Translations under genes and position numbers: made by a program
The notes under the pieces: model-generated
The model's input: only the letters and a program-made list of their open reading frames with translations
Databases searched by the model: none
What the model was told of the DNA's origin: nothing
Source of the DNA: Hexactinellida sp. DTS-2022
Taxonomy: Eukaryota; Porifera; Hexactinellida
Length of the DNA: 64,000 nucleotides
Assembly (NCBI GenBank): GCA_028753945.1
Contig: JAPNXP010000013.1
Coordinates: forward strand, 620,001-684,000
Direction of reading: 5' to 3'
Part shown: in pieces, positions 30,756 through 41,659 of the stretch
Layout of the letters: each line of letters starts with the position of its first letter
Position numbering within the stretch: position 1 is the first letter of the stretch

Positions 30756-33060
30756 GTTTTGTTCTTTTTTGGTTGTAATTCATTCCTACTCATTAATAAA
30801 TTCCTTTACATATTTTCTGTCTCTTTACTGCTTATGTTTCTATTATATGCGAACCTGTGTACACCTCGTTTAAAAACCGTTTCCACAAATTTATTTCAGA
30901 ATTTCGTTTTTTGTCAGTTGGCATTACTCAACCTTCAGATATCTGTTCTTACAGACTTCCCAAGGCCCAACGCATGTTTGTCTCCATTTCGGGGAACAGT
31001 TTTTATTCTTATGAGAGAAAACTTATTTCAACGAATATGCCTTTCCTTTAATTATGTTACATAACTTTAAATATAAGGATAATTATCTTTTAAATAGGAT
31101 ATGACGCGACCTTCGATATATAAGGCCATACCACTGATCATACCATGGATTACTTAAAATCCATTGATAAATAGGTTATTTATATTTATCTCCATAAGTA
31201 GTAATGATAGACGTCATAGAATGTCAACATTCCATTTATAATTTCAATATATTTCATTTAACTAGTTCTGGGCATCATCATGTTCCAATCTTAAACATTT
31301 ATAATGCGTTTAACTATTTTAAAAGTATGCTAGAAAAACAAGATAATCGCAACCAAAATTACCATAACGTCATCAAATGATGACATATAACAATTCTGGA
31401 GGGTGCTATGTATACCTGGATACCATATTCCTATATAGTTATAATACACTTTTCAGCTCTATGATTGCTAATTGTAGGAATAAAGATCAATTCTCCATTT
31501 TTCAATGCTCTTTAAGTAATCCATGGTACACAAATTTTCGCTTAGCACTCAGGCCTTTTATATCGAAGGTCACGGCAATATGAATTTTTTTAGGAAATTT
31601 TATCCATAATTTTTTCTAATGAAAGTGAACATCATTGTGTAGGTAGTTTCCTAATAGATACATTTGAAAATAAACCTTATGTTGGTGCTCTTGATGCCAT
31701 CAGGGGCATGATACAGTTACTATTTACATGGGCTAAAACTGAAGTATATAGTAATGCAGATAATCTAAATGATCCCAATGATCCAGTCAATGAAGGGATA
31801 TCACTTATTGTGTTATTTTATGCTATAAAATACTCTGGATCTTGTTTTAATAATTATAACACGTTATGTCTTTTCACTATTGGCATCTTTGATTTAATAA
31901 TGGCTAGGTTGTTTACCATTGTCAGCTATAAATGGATTATTTGTGTCAGCTAATATGTTGTAATAGTAAATTATTGTATGCATAAGCGTAATCTTTTTCA
32001 AATTTTTATAAAACCTCAGGGGTCAGAGGTCAACGGTCGATTCGAAAGGTCAATTCAGTCCAACTCCGATATGGAAATTACTGTAGGCTGCGTCCGCTCC
32101 CGAATTAACATCGCTGCTAGCGACGTTAGCATTCGGAGGTGGATGATCAAGCTTCAATTTTCATTGTTTGAAAATATTCCTCAGAATGTTTTGTTGAATA
32201 CGTTTCAACCTACCGCATATAATATTATAAAAATCTATGTTTTATTTGAATTTACAGAAGGATCATTGTCGTTAGATTCTCCGTCATTCTTTAAATTTTA
32301 GTTAGTTGGAGGGAGACCACAAAACGAACTAATACATCGAACTTTATCTAACTTACACAAGTATAACTATGGATACTAGTGCAAAATTCGTAATTACGGT
32401 AGCATTCACAGATATTCAGATATACTACGTGGGTCCATCATTCTAACATTAGTTTGGGTTGTTAGACACATATTTATGTTTTTGCAAAAAAATTGATTCA
32501 TTGAAAAATTATTTGCGCATTACTGATATTTTTGGCCAAGTTGTATTATAATGTGTGGGTCAGTGCTGCAATGGATGACTCAAACCCACTAACTACGATT
32601 ATCAGTCGGAAGATGTTGAAGTATTAGGAATAATAAAGGAAAGCAGTGATTGGAATTTGAAACGCTTTGCGAATATTCTGTTTGTCGTTCGCTTATGCTG
32701 GTAGGAGTGAAACCAGAGTTTGCATGATGGTGGAGAGTACAACCCACACGAAACTCCACGCTAATGATTGGCCTGCAAAGCCACGATAATGGCAACAAAT
32801 AGGATAATTTCGATATACAGTTAGAAAGTTAACGGTGCACAAGCTGGCCGAGATCACTGCTAGAATTTCATGAGAGGGGGACATTTTACTGGCTTTTGAT
32901 GGAACGTAAATATGATTTGAGATACGGCACGGGTTTGCTAAAATTGCAGGACCGCGTTCCACTCGTGGTGAAAATACAATTCCCCCTATTCTCCGCTGAT
33001 ATCCTTATTAAACAATAAAGATAGACTCATCATTTCTATGAGAAGTAAGTCCCGGTATAC
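30756..33060 (+). repeat. duplicated downstream block (paralogous to 4769-8340)
   Basis: This is the counterpart of the block behind pseudogene A. The segment at about 31208-31450 is in opposite orientation to 5483-5720. The candidate exons recur at 31725-31860, 32005-32150 and 32258-32430, with a frameshift in the second. A transporter relic (NYDYQSE...IKESSDW) is at about 32581-32720. A minus-strand open frame at 32693-32962 has a partner at 7954-8304 with a shared ISASLCTVN and AGQSLAWSFVWVVL; I do not recognise it. Confidence 0.6.
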
Positions 33061-33073
33061 TATTATGTTGTTG

Positions 33074-33229
33074 CCAGTGGCGGCGGACGGGGGGGAGCGA
33101 ACGTGCGGTCGCCCCCCAAAAAATCCCAAATATCCCAAGGTTTTTATTGTATTTGCAATTAATACTAGGGTGTCGAACCCGGTTCTCCAAGACCGCCCCC
33201 CCTAAAAGAAGCTCCCAGCTCCGCCACTG
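33074..33229. mobile_element. 156-bp hAT-type MITE with empty site
   Basis: The termini are CAGTGGCGG(C) and (C)CGCCACTG, with a perfect 8-bp duplication gttgttgc (33066-33073, 33230-33237). The paralogous sequence near 8389-8400 lacks it. The interior is GC-rich, with ccgcccccc and gcgaacgtgcggtc. Confidence 0.85.
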
Positions 33230-33367
33230 GTTGTTGCTATTATAATATTTAGTTTGATAACAAGGGTGATTCAAATTAACTAACAAACATAATTGTATGA
33301 AAGAAATATTTACAACAATAATGAAGATAAAGTCAACTAATTATATAAAAGTTATAGAAAACAAAAG

Positions 33368-34879
33368 CTACACACCAACATCATACACATATTTTCTTGG
33401 AAAAGGATTCCAGCATTTAACAAAAATAATTTTATCTTTGAACAACTTTTCCACCTCCTCCATACTCAGTCCTGTTGTCTCGGGAATGAAGAGAAACACA
33501 AACACACATGTAGACACATTCAAAAGCGCAAAAATAGAGAATATATAGTGAGATCCCACCAATTGTTCAAGATATGGAAATACTAGGAGAATCAGTGTCG
33601 TAGAAAACATCAATACACAAATGGATACAGAAGCTGAGATGGAACGCACTTTAGTAGGAAAAGACTCCCCTAACAATATAAAGGGAATAGGGCCCCATCC
33701 CAATCCATACACGAATCTTATTATAATCAGAGCTGCCATAGGCACGAGAGTGATGTAATCACAGAACTCTACACTAACGAGTGTGTGAATACCACTAGAG
33801 TTAGTTAGGCTGGATGTTGCATCCAATTCAGAGCACTGAGACCAGACATGAGAGGAACCGAACGAATAGACAGACAGTATTACGTGACCTAGAGCAATGC
33901 CAGCTCCGGAGAATAACAACAGAGGCTTCCTTCCAACTCTATCCACGATAAATGAGAAGAGTAGGACTGAAACTGACTGAACAGATGTGGGAATGAAAGA
34001 TGCAACATTTGGAGATACCAGGCGACTCGATTTTAGAATTGTAGAAGAATAGGAGGCAATAATTGATATACCTGTGAGTTCAATCCCTACGAACACAAGA
34101 GAAATTATACCGAGTATCTTCAAGTTCTGCAGTTCCAAAAACAGGCTTCGAATGCGTTGCAAGAAAGTCCAATCACTGCTCTCCTTTATAACCCGTTGCA
34201 TCTCCTCATACTCCGACTGATAATCGTAGTTAGGACCTCTTAGATACTTCAGAGTGTTCAACGCATCCTTCTCCAATCCTCTGGAAGCTAGCCATCTCGG
34301 GGAATACGGCTGCCAGGAAAGAATCAAACACTGCACTAGCTGTACTACCACTGCTACTAGAGCAAGCCATCGAAATGAAACGAATGCACCAAGTAAGTGA
34401 CTGCATAACACTCCGGAGATAAATGCATGTTCATAAATGCTACCATAGAATCCTTTGGATTGTTTGGGAGCCATGTCTGCTATGTAGACAGAGATCAGAG
34501 CTGATGCACCACCTATCGCCACACCTGTCAAAGCTCTACCTAACGACATGACAGTCCAATGATAACCAAAAGCTACGAGTAACCATCCTAATGCGTTGGG
34601 AAGAGAGAGTAGGATGAGGAGAGCTTTCGCTCCAAACCTTTCTGTGAAGAATGAAACAGATACAGTTCCAATGACTGCAAAAAAGAACAAACAAGAACTG
34701 AAGATTGGGAAAGTGGAATCATCCAGCACTCCTATCCTTTTAACCTCTGCCTCAATGGGAGATGGATACCCAAGACTGAATCCAACAACGAATGAACTTA
34801 GACTAGATGCTATTGATGCTATAAGGACTGGGGATATCCTAGCTTGTTCCTTGTTGGATATTTTTGATTTTTTACCCAT
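33368..34879 (-). CDS. intact MFS sugar transporter, SLC2/GLUT-like (copy G)
   Basis: An uninterrupted 503-codon single exon (MGKKSKISNKEQ to VYDVGV), collinear with copy D without gaps. Motifs are GRALTGVAIGG (114-124), PYSPRWL (191-197), FIVDRVGRKPLL (310-321), GWGPIPF (394-400) and PETTGLSMEEVE near the end. The N-S-S sequon in exofacial loop 9 is conserved. The same non-canonical residues replace the GLUT glucose contacts (H at 161, VE at 266-267, Q at 301), but position 400 is F rather than L. At 122 it has I where D has R, inside the GxxxGG motif. The absence of stops over 1.5 kb, while its neighbours are broken, suggests selection. It shares 5' and 3' flanks with B and D. Confidence 0.93.
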   Translation of the reverse strand: MGKKSKISNKEQARISPVLIASIASSLSSFVVGFSLGYPSPIEAEVKRIGVLDDSTFPIFSSCLFFFAVIGTVSVSFFTERFGAKALLILLSLPNALGWLLVAFGYHWTVMSLGRALTGVAIGGASALISVYIADMAPKQSKGFYGSIYEHAFISGVLCSHLLGAFVSFRWLALVAVVVQLVQCLILSWQPYSPRWLASRGLEKDALNTLKYLRGPNYDYQSEYEEMQRVIKESSDWTFLQRIRSLFLELQNLKILGIISLVFVGIELTGISIIASYSSTILKSSRLVSPNVASFIPTSVQSVSVLLFSFIVDRVGRKPLLLFSGAGIALGHVILSVYSFGSSHVWSQCSELDATSSLTNSSGIHTLVSVEFCDYITLVPMAALIIIRFVYGLGWGPIPFILLGESFPTKVRSISASVSICVLMFSTTLILLVFPYLEQLVGSHYIFSIFALLNVSTCVFVFLFIPETTGLSMEEVEKLFKDKIIFVKCWNPFPRKYVYDVGV

Positions 34880-35473
34880 ATATTATCGAAGGATATTTAT
34901 GTTTCTTGTTATCCTCATTGAAATGATCAATTTATACAAAAATATTTGCTTAATTTAATCATTATGCAGTATTACTTAATTAAGACGTACCACCCTGGGA
35001 AATAATATAAAGTACGTATTAATCCGTATGCATAATCCACATGTCGAATTACTGACTTGTTCAATCATACAAATCTGATGTAGGGAGACTTCATTGACAA
35101 TATATGTCATATTTTTGTGAAATCGAATTGTTATTGGCTTGTAAATTGTCTATTCACTATTGCGTAGGGGCTAGTATGGCGACCGATGCCATGAATCCTT
35201 TGAGGATAAAATTTCCTGCTCAGTTTTGTTCTACTGCAGTTTGTGTATCCTTCTATATTTACATGTGTTATATTCCAAGGATCTTCTTGTATTTCTGTAT
35301 TTTGAGCGGCTGTTTGGGAACACTATGTATTCTAAATCCTGAATCCTGATGCTTTTGAATATTTTTATATGTGCGTCTGTTTGTATTTCTCCTTGTTTGA
35401 GGAACAGGAATGAGTATGGACTGGTGTGTAGGTTAATCAATCATAAATATGTGTACATTTACTGTCTAGTCAC

Positions 35474-36103
35474 CAGAGTAACCGCGTACGGCGTACTGTA
35501 CGGTACGGTACGGACTTAGTACGCAGATTATCCTTCCGTACCGTACTTACGCACTCTGTACGCACTCCGTACGTACTTATTTAATGATAGTATAGAATCC
35601 TATCTTTTAGCACTTGATTCTTTTTTTAAATCGAATAATAAGTTATGTAAAATTATCAAGATTAACTATCCCTTCTTAGTAGAAAATTCAACTTGCCTTT
35701 GTATAAACGTATTGGTTTGAACTTTGTGGTATTTTTAATTTTTATTGGGTTCTTTATTTTCGAATTAGATCCTTGTTTATTAATTATTTTTCGAATTATA
35801 GAAATACTTGTATATATTGTTAATTTTCACAACGTATTATTGCGTACCGTACGACGTACAGTCGAAATCGGATTATTTTGTCACCGGATTATTTTGTCGT
35901 ATCGGAATATTTTGTCCTAATATTCGAGGAAAAATCTGATTTACCATTACGAATTATCGGGTTTATTTGTCTTATCGGATTATTTTGTCGAATTATCCAT
36001 GCAAAGAATTCGACAAAATAATCCCATTTCGACTGTACCGTACGAAATAATACGGTACGGAGACTCTTCGTACCGTACCGTACGAACGTACGCGGTTACT
36101 CTG
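35474..36103. mobile_element. hAT-type element rich in GTACGGTAC
   Basis: The termini are CAGAGTAACCGCGTACG and CGTACGCGGTTACTCTG, with a perfect 8-bp duplication ctagtcac (35466-35473, 36104-36111). Empty site at 12696-12703. The ends are built from overlapping cgtac/gtacg palindromes. It hosts a second element at 35859-36035. Confidence 0.9.
35859..36035. mobile_element. TA-flanked MITE nested in hAT element
   Basis: The inverted termini are CAGTCGAAATCGGATTATTT and AAATAATCCCATTTCGACTG, flanked by TA (35857-35858, 36036-36037). The 'attattttgtc' motif repeats inside. It fits a Tc1/mariner-type non-autonomous element. Confidence 0.8.
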
Positions 36104-36759
36104 CTAGTCACCGCTTTTGTAGTATACTTAGGTTTTTTGCATACATGAATTCACTTTACATTACATACTCGACTGTTTTGTCTCCTTATATTTGGAAATC
36201 CACAGATCCACAAAACACAACTAATTATATGTATAATTTATTAGCTGCCAGGGCATATACGTATAATACTAGGAGTTCTGAGTTAACAATGTTCAATCGA
36301 TTTAATGACTCACTACGTAGATTATGTCCTTAATTGAGCTATTATTTCATGTATGTATGTGATATAATAATATACATCCATTAATTCTGTATACAATAAT
36401 TTCCCAATAACTCTGCTGATATTCAACAGACCTGCTAACTAGTTGATAAAATATGTAACCGTTAACCGGTTAACCGAATACAGCCTTGCCCCACGAAAAC
36501 ATTGAGCGCCGGACGCTTATTCGAAGCAGTACAGTAAGTGATAAAGTAATAGATGACGCATTCATAATTGAGGTAGAGACTAACTTCCAAATGTTATAAT
36601 AGGCAAACAAGTATGCAAATTGAAAATTTCGCATTAAGAAATTTATAAATAGAGTTTTTGTTGTTATTGTTCACAAAAAGTTGTAAACATACAGTATATA
36701 TAAATTGAAAATGAACAGTGGACAAAATAAATTACTTGCTGTCTCTAATACAATTAACA

Positions 36760-37361
36760 CAGTGGTTCCAAACCTTTTTTAACTTGTGAACCCTCTGAAC
36801 CCGAAAATTTTGTGGTCCACCCCCAGGACATACCTAAGTCTGAAGGATTCTATTGACAAAGGCATCGATTATAAAAACAGGATGGGGTATGAACACCATA
36901 TGGTCTCATTAGGATGAAAAGCGTCAGTATGTAATATTATCACAAGGTTAATCTAAGTATATATGGATTTTTTGACGAGTGAGCGCAGCGAGCGAGCAAA
37001 GTTTTCTGGGGTGAAGAGGATTTTCAAATATCATTGAGTATTACTAACAATTTATGAAAATAATGTTTTGCTAATTTTAGGGAGGATAAAATTATGAGGT
37101 GCACCAATATTGGGAGAGAGGGGGCGAATGCCCAAAGATGGGTTGTGGTAAATGGACCAGTACGGACCAGGCCCTCTTTGAAAAAGCGTCGGTAACTTAA
37201 AGACACATTTGTAAGAAATCAATATAGTCGAGTAATCAGAATTTAATTTATAGATTATAACTATATTTTTAAAAACTTTATTTTAAAATGCTCAATATTA
37301 ACTCCACTCCTTGTCCCGTGCACCCCCAAGGGATTCATGTACCCCAGTTTGGGAACCAATG
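36760..37361. mobile_element. 602-bp hAT-type element with empty site
   Basis: It begins CAGTGGTTCCAAACC and ends GTTTGGGAACCAATG. The perfect 8-bp duplication is aattaaca (36752-36759, 37362-37369), and the empty target is in the paralogous sequence at 13368-13375. It is the same family as the insertion in pseudogene A (3496). No transposase. Confidence 0.9.
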
Positions 37362-37468
37362 AATTAACACGACATTATTAAATTTATTTTAACAGGACTA
37401 GCGCTGCACTGCTAGGTCGCTTCGAGTCATGTTGCTGATTCTGGTTAACTGCCTTCAAAATTACGGTT

Positions 37469-38150
37469 GGTGGTGTTCGCCTAATAGCAATTACAGGTTA
37501 TTATCATTCCCCAAGCGACCATTTATTTATTTACCTCAAATAGCAAGTTCGCTTAGAGTGAGGAAATTTTGTGCAAAATGTGACTTACTAGACGCAAGCC
37601 CCTTTGTCATAGAAATAGATTAACATTTACTATACGTATTACCTGTATTGTACTACCCTGTCACGACATGAGCGAAAACCTGCTTTTATCGACCACTTTT
37701 CTTAGCACTGATATTGATAGGAAAAGTTTATATTTCTTTTTGACGTGGGATGAGCAACCAACTGTCAGTGACGGCCACTTTCTGTGATCACCGGGTTGTC
37801 GTAAAAGATAGTTTTTAATGTACATTAACTTAAAAAACTGGTACCGTAATGGCCTAGTATGTGTTAAAAAATTTATTAATTCTACTATACTAGTTTCCTG
37901 ACCTTGTGAAAGGTGGACAGGCAATTCCACTAATTACATCCAGGCTTTGCCGACCGGCTTGTCTATGTATTTGAATATTCGGTATTGTTATTTTATTTAC
38001 TTAAGAAACACGTAATAAAAATGGTTTGGTTCTGTTTTTCTACAGTAATAATTTGCAAATTATATTTTGATTTTTTTTAAACTTACATAGTATTTAAAAT
38101 ACATAAATCGGCTGTAAATAACCTGTAATTGCTATTAGGCGAACACCACC
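37469..38150. mobile_element. ~680-bp element with 33-bp terminal inverted repeats
   Basis: The left end GGTGGTGTTCGCCTAATAGC and onward is repeated in inverse at 38118-38150 (ends gaacaccacc). The inverted match extends through 'caattacaggttat'. I found no clear target duplication. The interior has no convincing protein. Confidence 0.65.
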
Positions 38151-38344
38151 CATGGCCTACTTAATATACGGCTGTATATGTCGCTGAGAAGGCCATAAAA
38201 CAAAGAGGCCAGTTTCTAATTTTCAATCTAGGATAAACTATGCCTCCTATTGTTGTTATTTGGGTTGTATATGTGGTAATCAACCATTGCGAGTCCATTA
38301 GAACCACTTTTGATAATCTCAGATTTGTGGTTAAGCTATTTAGG

Positions 38345-39495
38345 CGCCATTTAATGATGACTGATCCTCGGACACTCATTTAGCTTTGGGGCCTCAACAT
38401 ACCTTAGTCCGGCCCTGGCATGGACTGGTGTGTAGGTTAATCAATCATAAATATGTGTACATATTACTGTCTAGTCCCCGATTTTGTATTATACTTAGGT
38501 TTTTGCATACATGAATTCACTTTACACTACATACTCGACTGTTTTGTCCCCTTATATTTGGAAATCCACAAATCCACAAAACACAACTAATTATATGTAT
38601 AGTAATTTATTTGCTGCCAGGGCATATACGTATAATACTAGGAGTTATGAGTTAACAATGTTCAATCGATTTAATGACTCAATACGTAGATTATGTCCTT
38701 AATTGAGCTATTGTCTCAACTATGTGATAGAATATAAATCCATTAAGTGGACGAATTTAATACTTATACGTATTTTCTAATACAAAGATATGTACGTTCT
38801 TTGACGTAATAAAGGTGAAACATTGGCCGATTTTAGCAAATCTAACAAAATGCTATATTCCCCATTCAAAAATGATATGTTTCAAAAATACAAGTAATAT
38901 TCGATTTGTCAACTATTTTCACCTTTTCAAGTTACTGAAGTTAAATAATCCCCTTACATTTTGCACAAAAATTATCTTGAAATCTCCGTAAAGTGAACTT
39001 GTTAATGTAGAGGTCATCTCAAAAAGTTTAAGTCAGAATGAAAAATATATTGCTAAAAAATGTTCTTACCAGTATAGAGCTACCAATTTCATCCGCGTAG
39101 ATTTCCTACATTAATAAAAGTTCTAGAGTTAATAATTAGATAATGACAAAATTCCGCTAAAATCGAGTGATTATTTGAAAATCTGTAAAAAAATAAGTAA
39201 ATCGAAAAATCTATGTGGATTAAATGGTAGCACTAACAAATATGTATGTAATGTTTAAACTTCCAGAGCATATACGTATGATACTAGTAGGTATGAGTTA
39301 ATAATTTTCAATCAATTTAATGACTCACTACGTAGTTACGTCCTTAATTTGGCTACTGTCTCAAGTATCTGATAAAATATAATTCGATTAAGTGTACACA
39401 TTTTAATACACATTGTATCTAATTCATGATAATCACGTTCTTTAACGTAATTAAACATTACATACATATTATGGCATTAAACTTTTGGCTTATCC
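38345..39495 (+). repeat. hAT remnant and flank repeat R copies
   Basis: 38365-38418 is the 3' end of the CAGGGCCGG element. 38430-38780 and 39255-39480 are two copies of flank repeat R. 38780-39255 is unique-looking AT-rich DNA without a gene. Confidence 0.5.
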
Positions 39496-39599
39496 AGTTA
39501 TCGTGAATGCGACGTACCGTGACCAAATGCCGCCCTGGGCGGAAATTAAGAAGGCAGCCCCCAGGAGTGAAATATTCAAATTATATTTTCGTGATTCAA

Positions 39600-39735
39600 T
39601 TGTGCATTATAGTTCATAAAGTGCATATACACCGGGCACATGCATGTACACCAACTTATCAGTGTACATGCATGTGCACTGGTGACATGCATGTACACCA
39701 AAAGTGCATATACACTGCAACACATATACACTGCA
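39600..39735. repeat. ATGCATGTACAC inverted repeats
   Basis: Alternating copies of 'gtgcatatacac' and 'acatgcatgtacacc' in both orientations form a compact cluster of self-complementary 10-14-mers. Confidence 0.5.
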
Positions 39736-39834
39736 ACATATTGATTAAACTTATTAAATCTTACACTATTGTTTAAACTTGCGATAATCATATTGATTCC
39801 ACTTGTGAAATCGAGTAGGCTTCTATTTAAAAAT

Positions 39835-41150
39835 CCAAAATTGCAGCCTGTGCCGACGCATGTTCCCTTGGTGGCACTATATTTTGGTGGTGGTTTATTG
39901 ATAGTGCCTCCAAAGGAACATGCTGCGGCACAGGCTGCAATTTTGGATTTTTTTCGCCATGTCATCATCAGTATGAAGGTGTTAAATTATTTCAGAAAGG
40001 TGTTTCAGAAGGCATCGACCCTTAGAGTGGTGGAAGTTTCCATTTAGTTCACTTCATTTTAGAGATATTCAAGTTTGAGTAGAATATAATAGCTGATGAC
40101 TCAGCATTTTTTATGTGAGTGTTGGGTCATCACCCAACATCAACTAACCCATTTTAAATATCGAATTAACAAAATTGTAAAAACACATTTTTTTAACGAT
40201 GTCATCATCACCTCAAGGTGTCAAGACCCACGTGTATAGGTGGCACGTGCCATAAGGATTAATTGATAAATTGAAAATTTGTTTCCATCTTATATCATTT
40301 CTGAGATTAATGAAATTTAGATTATTAGTATAATATTTAATTAATCTATTAATAATTGAACACCAATATTATGTACATCAAAATAAATTAAGTTCAATTA
40401 TTTGTAATTATTATTAATCTAAATTGAATTTCACTATCATATTTGAATTCAGCGCACTCGATAACTCCAATAATCCAATTGGAACCGTCTCTATAAGTTA
40501 AACACAGAGCGAATTAATTAGAATTAAATATGTTATGTATCCATTGTGCAAGAATATTCTCGCAGAAGTAAATATAATCACATAATCTGTCGTTGTTATG
40601 GAATGTAGAATCTTAGTTTTCAATTATAAAATAGAAGCCTACTCGATCTCACAAGTTGAATCACTACAATTATTGCAAGGTGAAACAATAGAATTAGATT
40701 TAACACTTTCAATTGAACTGAAGTGTTAGTAAACAAAGGAAACTTGCAACTCAATTGTGGCACAAACGAAACCCAATTTAAAAATTCGTGCACTGTGAAA
40801 AGGTGTAGAATTTAATTCTCTATCGGATGCATACAAATTAAATATTCGCGCACTATTTATTGTTCTTTTTCAAATATTAAACAGGTGCAAATATGTGTCC
40901 AAAAAAATGTAATAAAAAATCGTGACCCCAGGTGCACATCTGTAACCCATGAGACACCCATCCTAAAAATTTGGGCTCTTAGTTGATAAAACTCTGTTCT
41001 GTGGAGTGGCTACGGATAAATAAAATCCAAAATTGCAGCCTGTGCCGACAGCATGTTCCATTGGAGGCACTATCAATAAACCAACCAACAAAATATAGTG
41101 CCACCAAAGGAACATGCGTCGGCACAGGCTGCAATTTTGGATTTTTATGA
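39835..41150 (+). repeat. outlying macrosatellite unit bounded by two hairpins
   Basis: A copy of the ~125-bp hairpin (about 39833-39952) and an inverted copy (about 41025-41147) bracket ~1.1 kb. This interval is related to the long-type units at 47.6-64 kb ('ggtgtcaagacccac', 'gcgcactcgataa'). The small ORF is not preserved here. Confidence 0.6.
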
Positions 41151-41424
41151 TTATTCTTTTTTACTATGTGTCAGAATTGAGTATTTATTACTAATGAATT
41201 GCTCAGTGAATGAATTGCTCAGTAAAGTAAGTTACGATGTAGTAGATGATACCGCAAGACTTGATATATCTTGATATTGATATAGATATAGTATACTTGA
41301 TATAGTATCATGATGATGATACTGCAAGACTTGATATATTATCTTCTCGTGGGTTTTTGGGGGGTCGATTTGAAAAAGCAATCTATGATATAAGGATATA
41401 AGGATCCCGCCGACTATCCAAGGT

Positions 41425-41645
41425 TTCTAGATCTCAAGAGCTAGAGAAGCGTAGAAAATATCAACAACGGTGCTTGAAGTTGAAAAATCATCTTTCACAC
41501 CTTTAGAATTCTCTGCTTGTGGCGGAATGGGACATACAGCAAACATTTTCAACAATTGTCTAGACAGCCGGACAGTTTGTTGGCTGCGCACAGACCTCCC
41601 TTTTGCACTACTCCGCTCTGCAATTTTATGCATACAGGGCAAACA
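41425..41645 (+). pseudogene. retroelement ORF C-terminal remnant
   Basis: In one frame EKRRKYQQR (about 41443-41469), then after a 1-bp frameshift VLEVEKSSFTPLEFSACGGM, GHTANIF and WLRTDLPFALLRSAILCIQG. I recall this pattern (FTPL-F...GGMG...W-R....FALLRSAI.C.RG) at the C-terminus of retroelement polyproteins in invertebrate genomes; the exact class should be checked. It is internally deleted between GGMG and WLR. It runs in frame into the 21-bp minisatellite, making a 321-codon open stretch (41470-42435) that I do not regard as a gene. Confidence 0.55.
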
Positions 41646-41659
41646 TATTAGAAGGACAA

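Larger units (their letters stand above)
34880..36759 (-). repeat. upstream block of copy G
   Basis: This is the cleanest version of the shared upstream block. It shows empty sites for the insertions seen elsewhere at 10245, 11080, 12083 and 20249. It runs into flank repeat R (35425 onward), which is split by a hAT-type element at 35474-36103, and continues to 36759 with the 'aggcaaacaagtatgcaaat' remnant. Confidence 0.6.
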
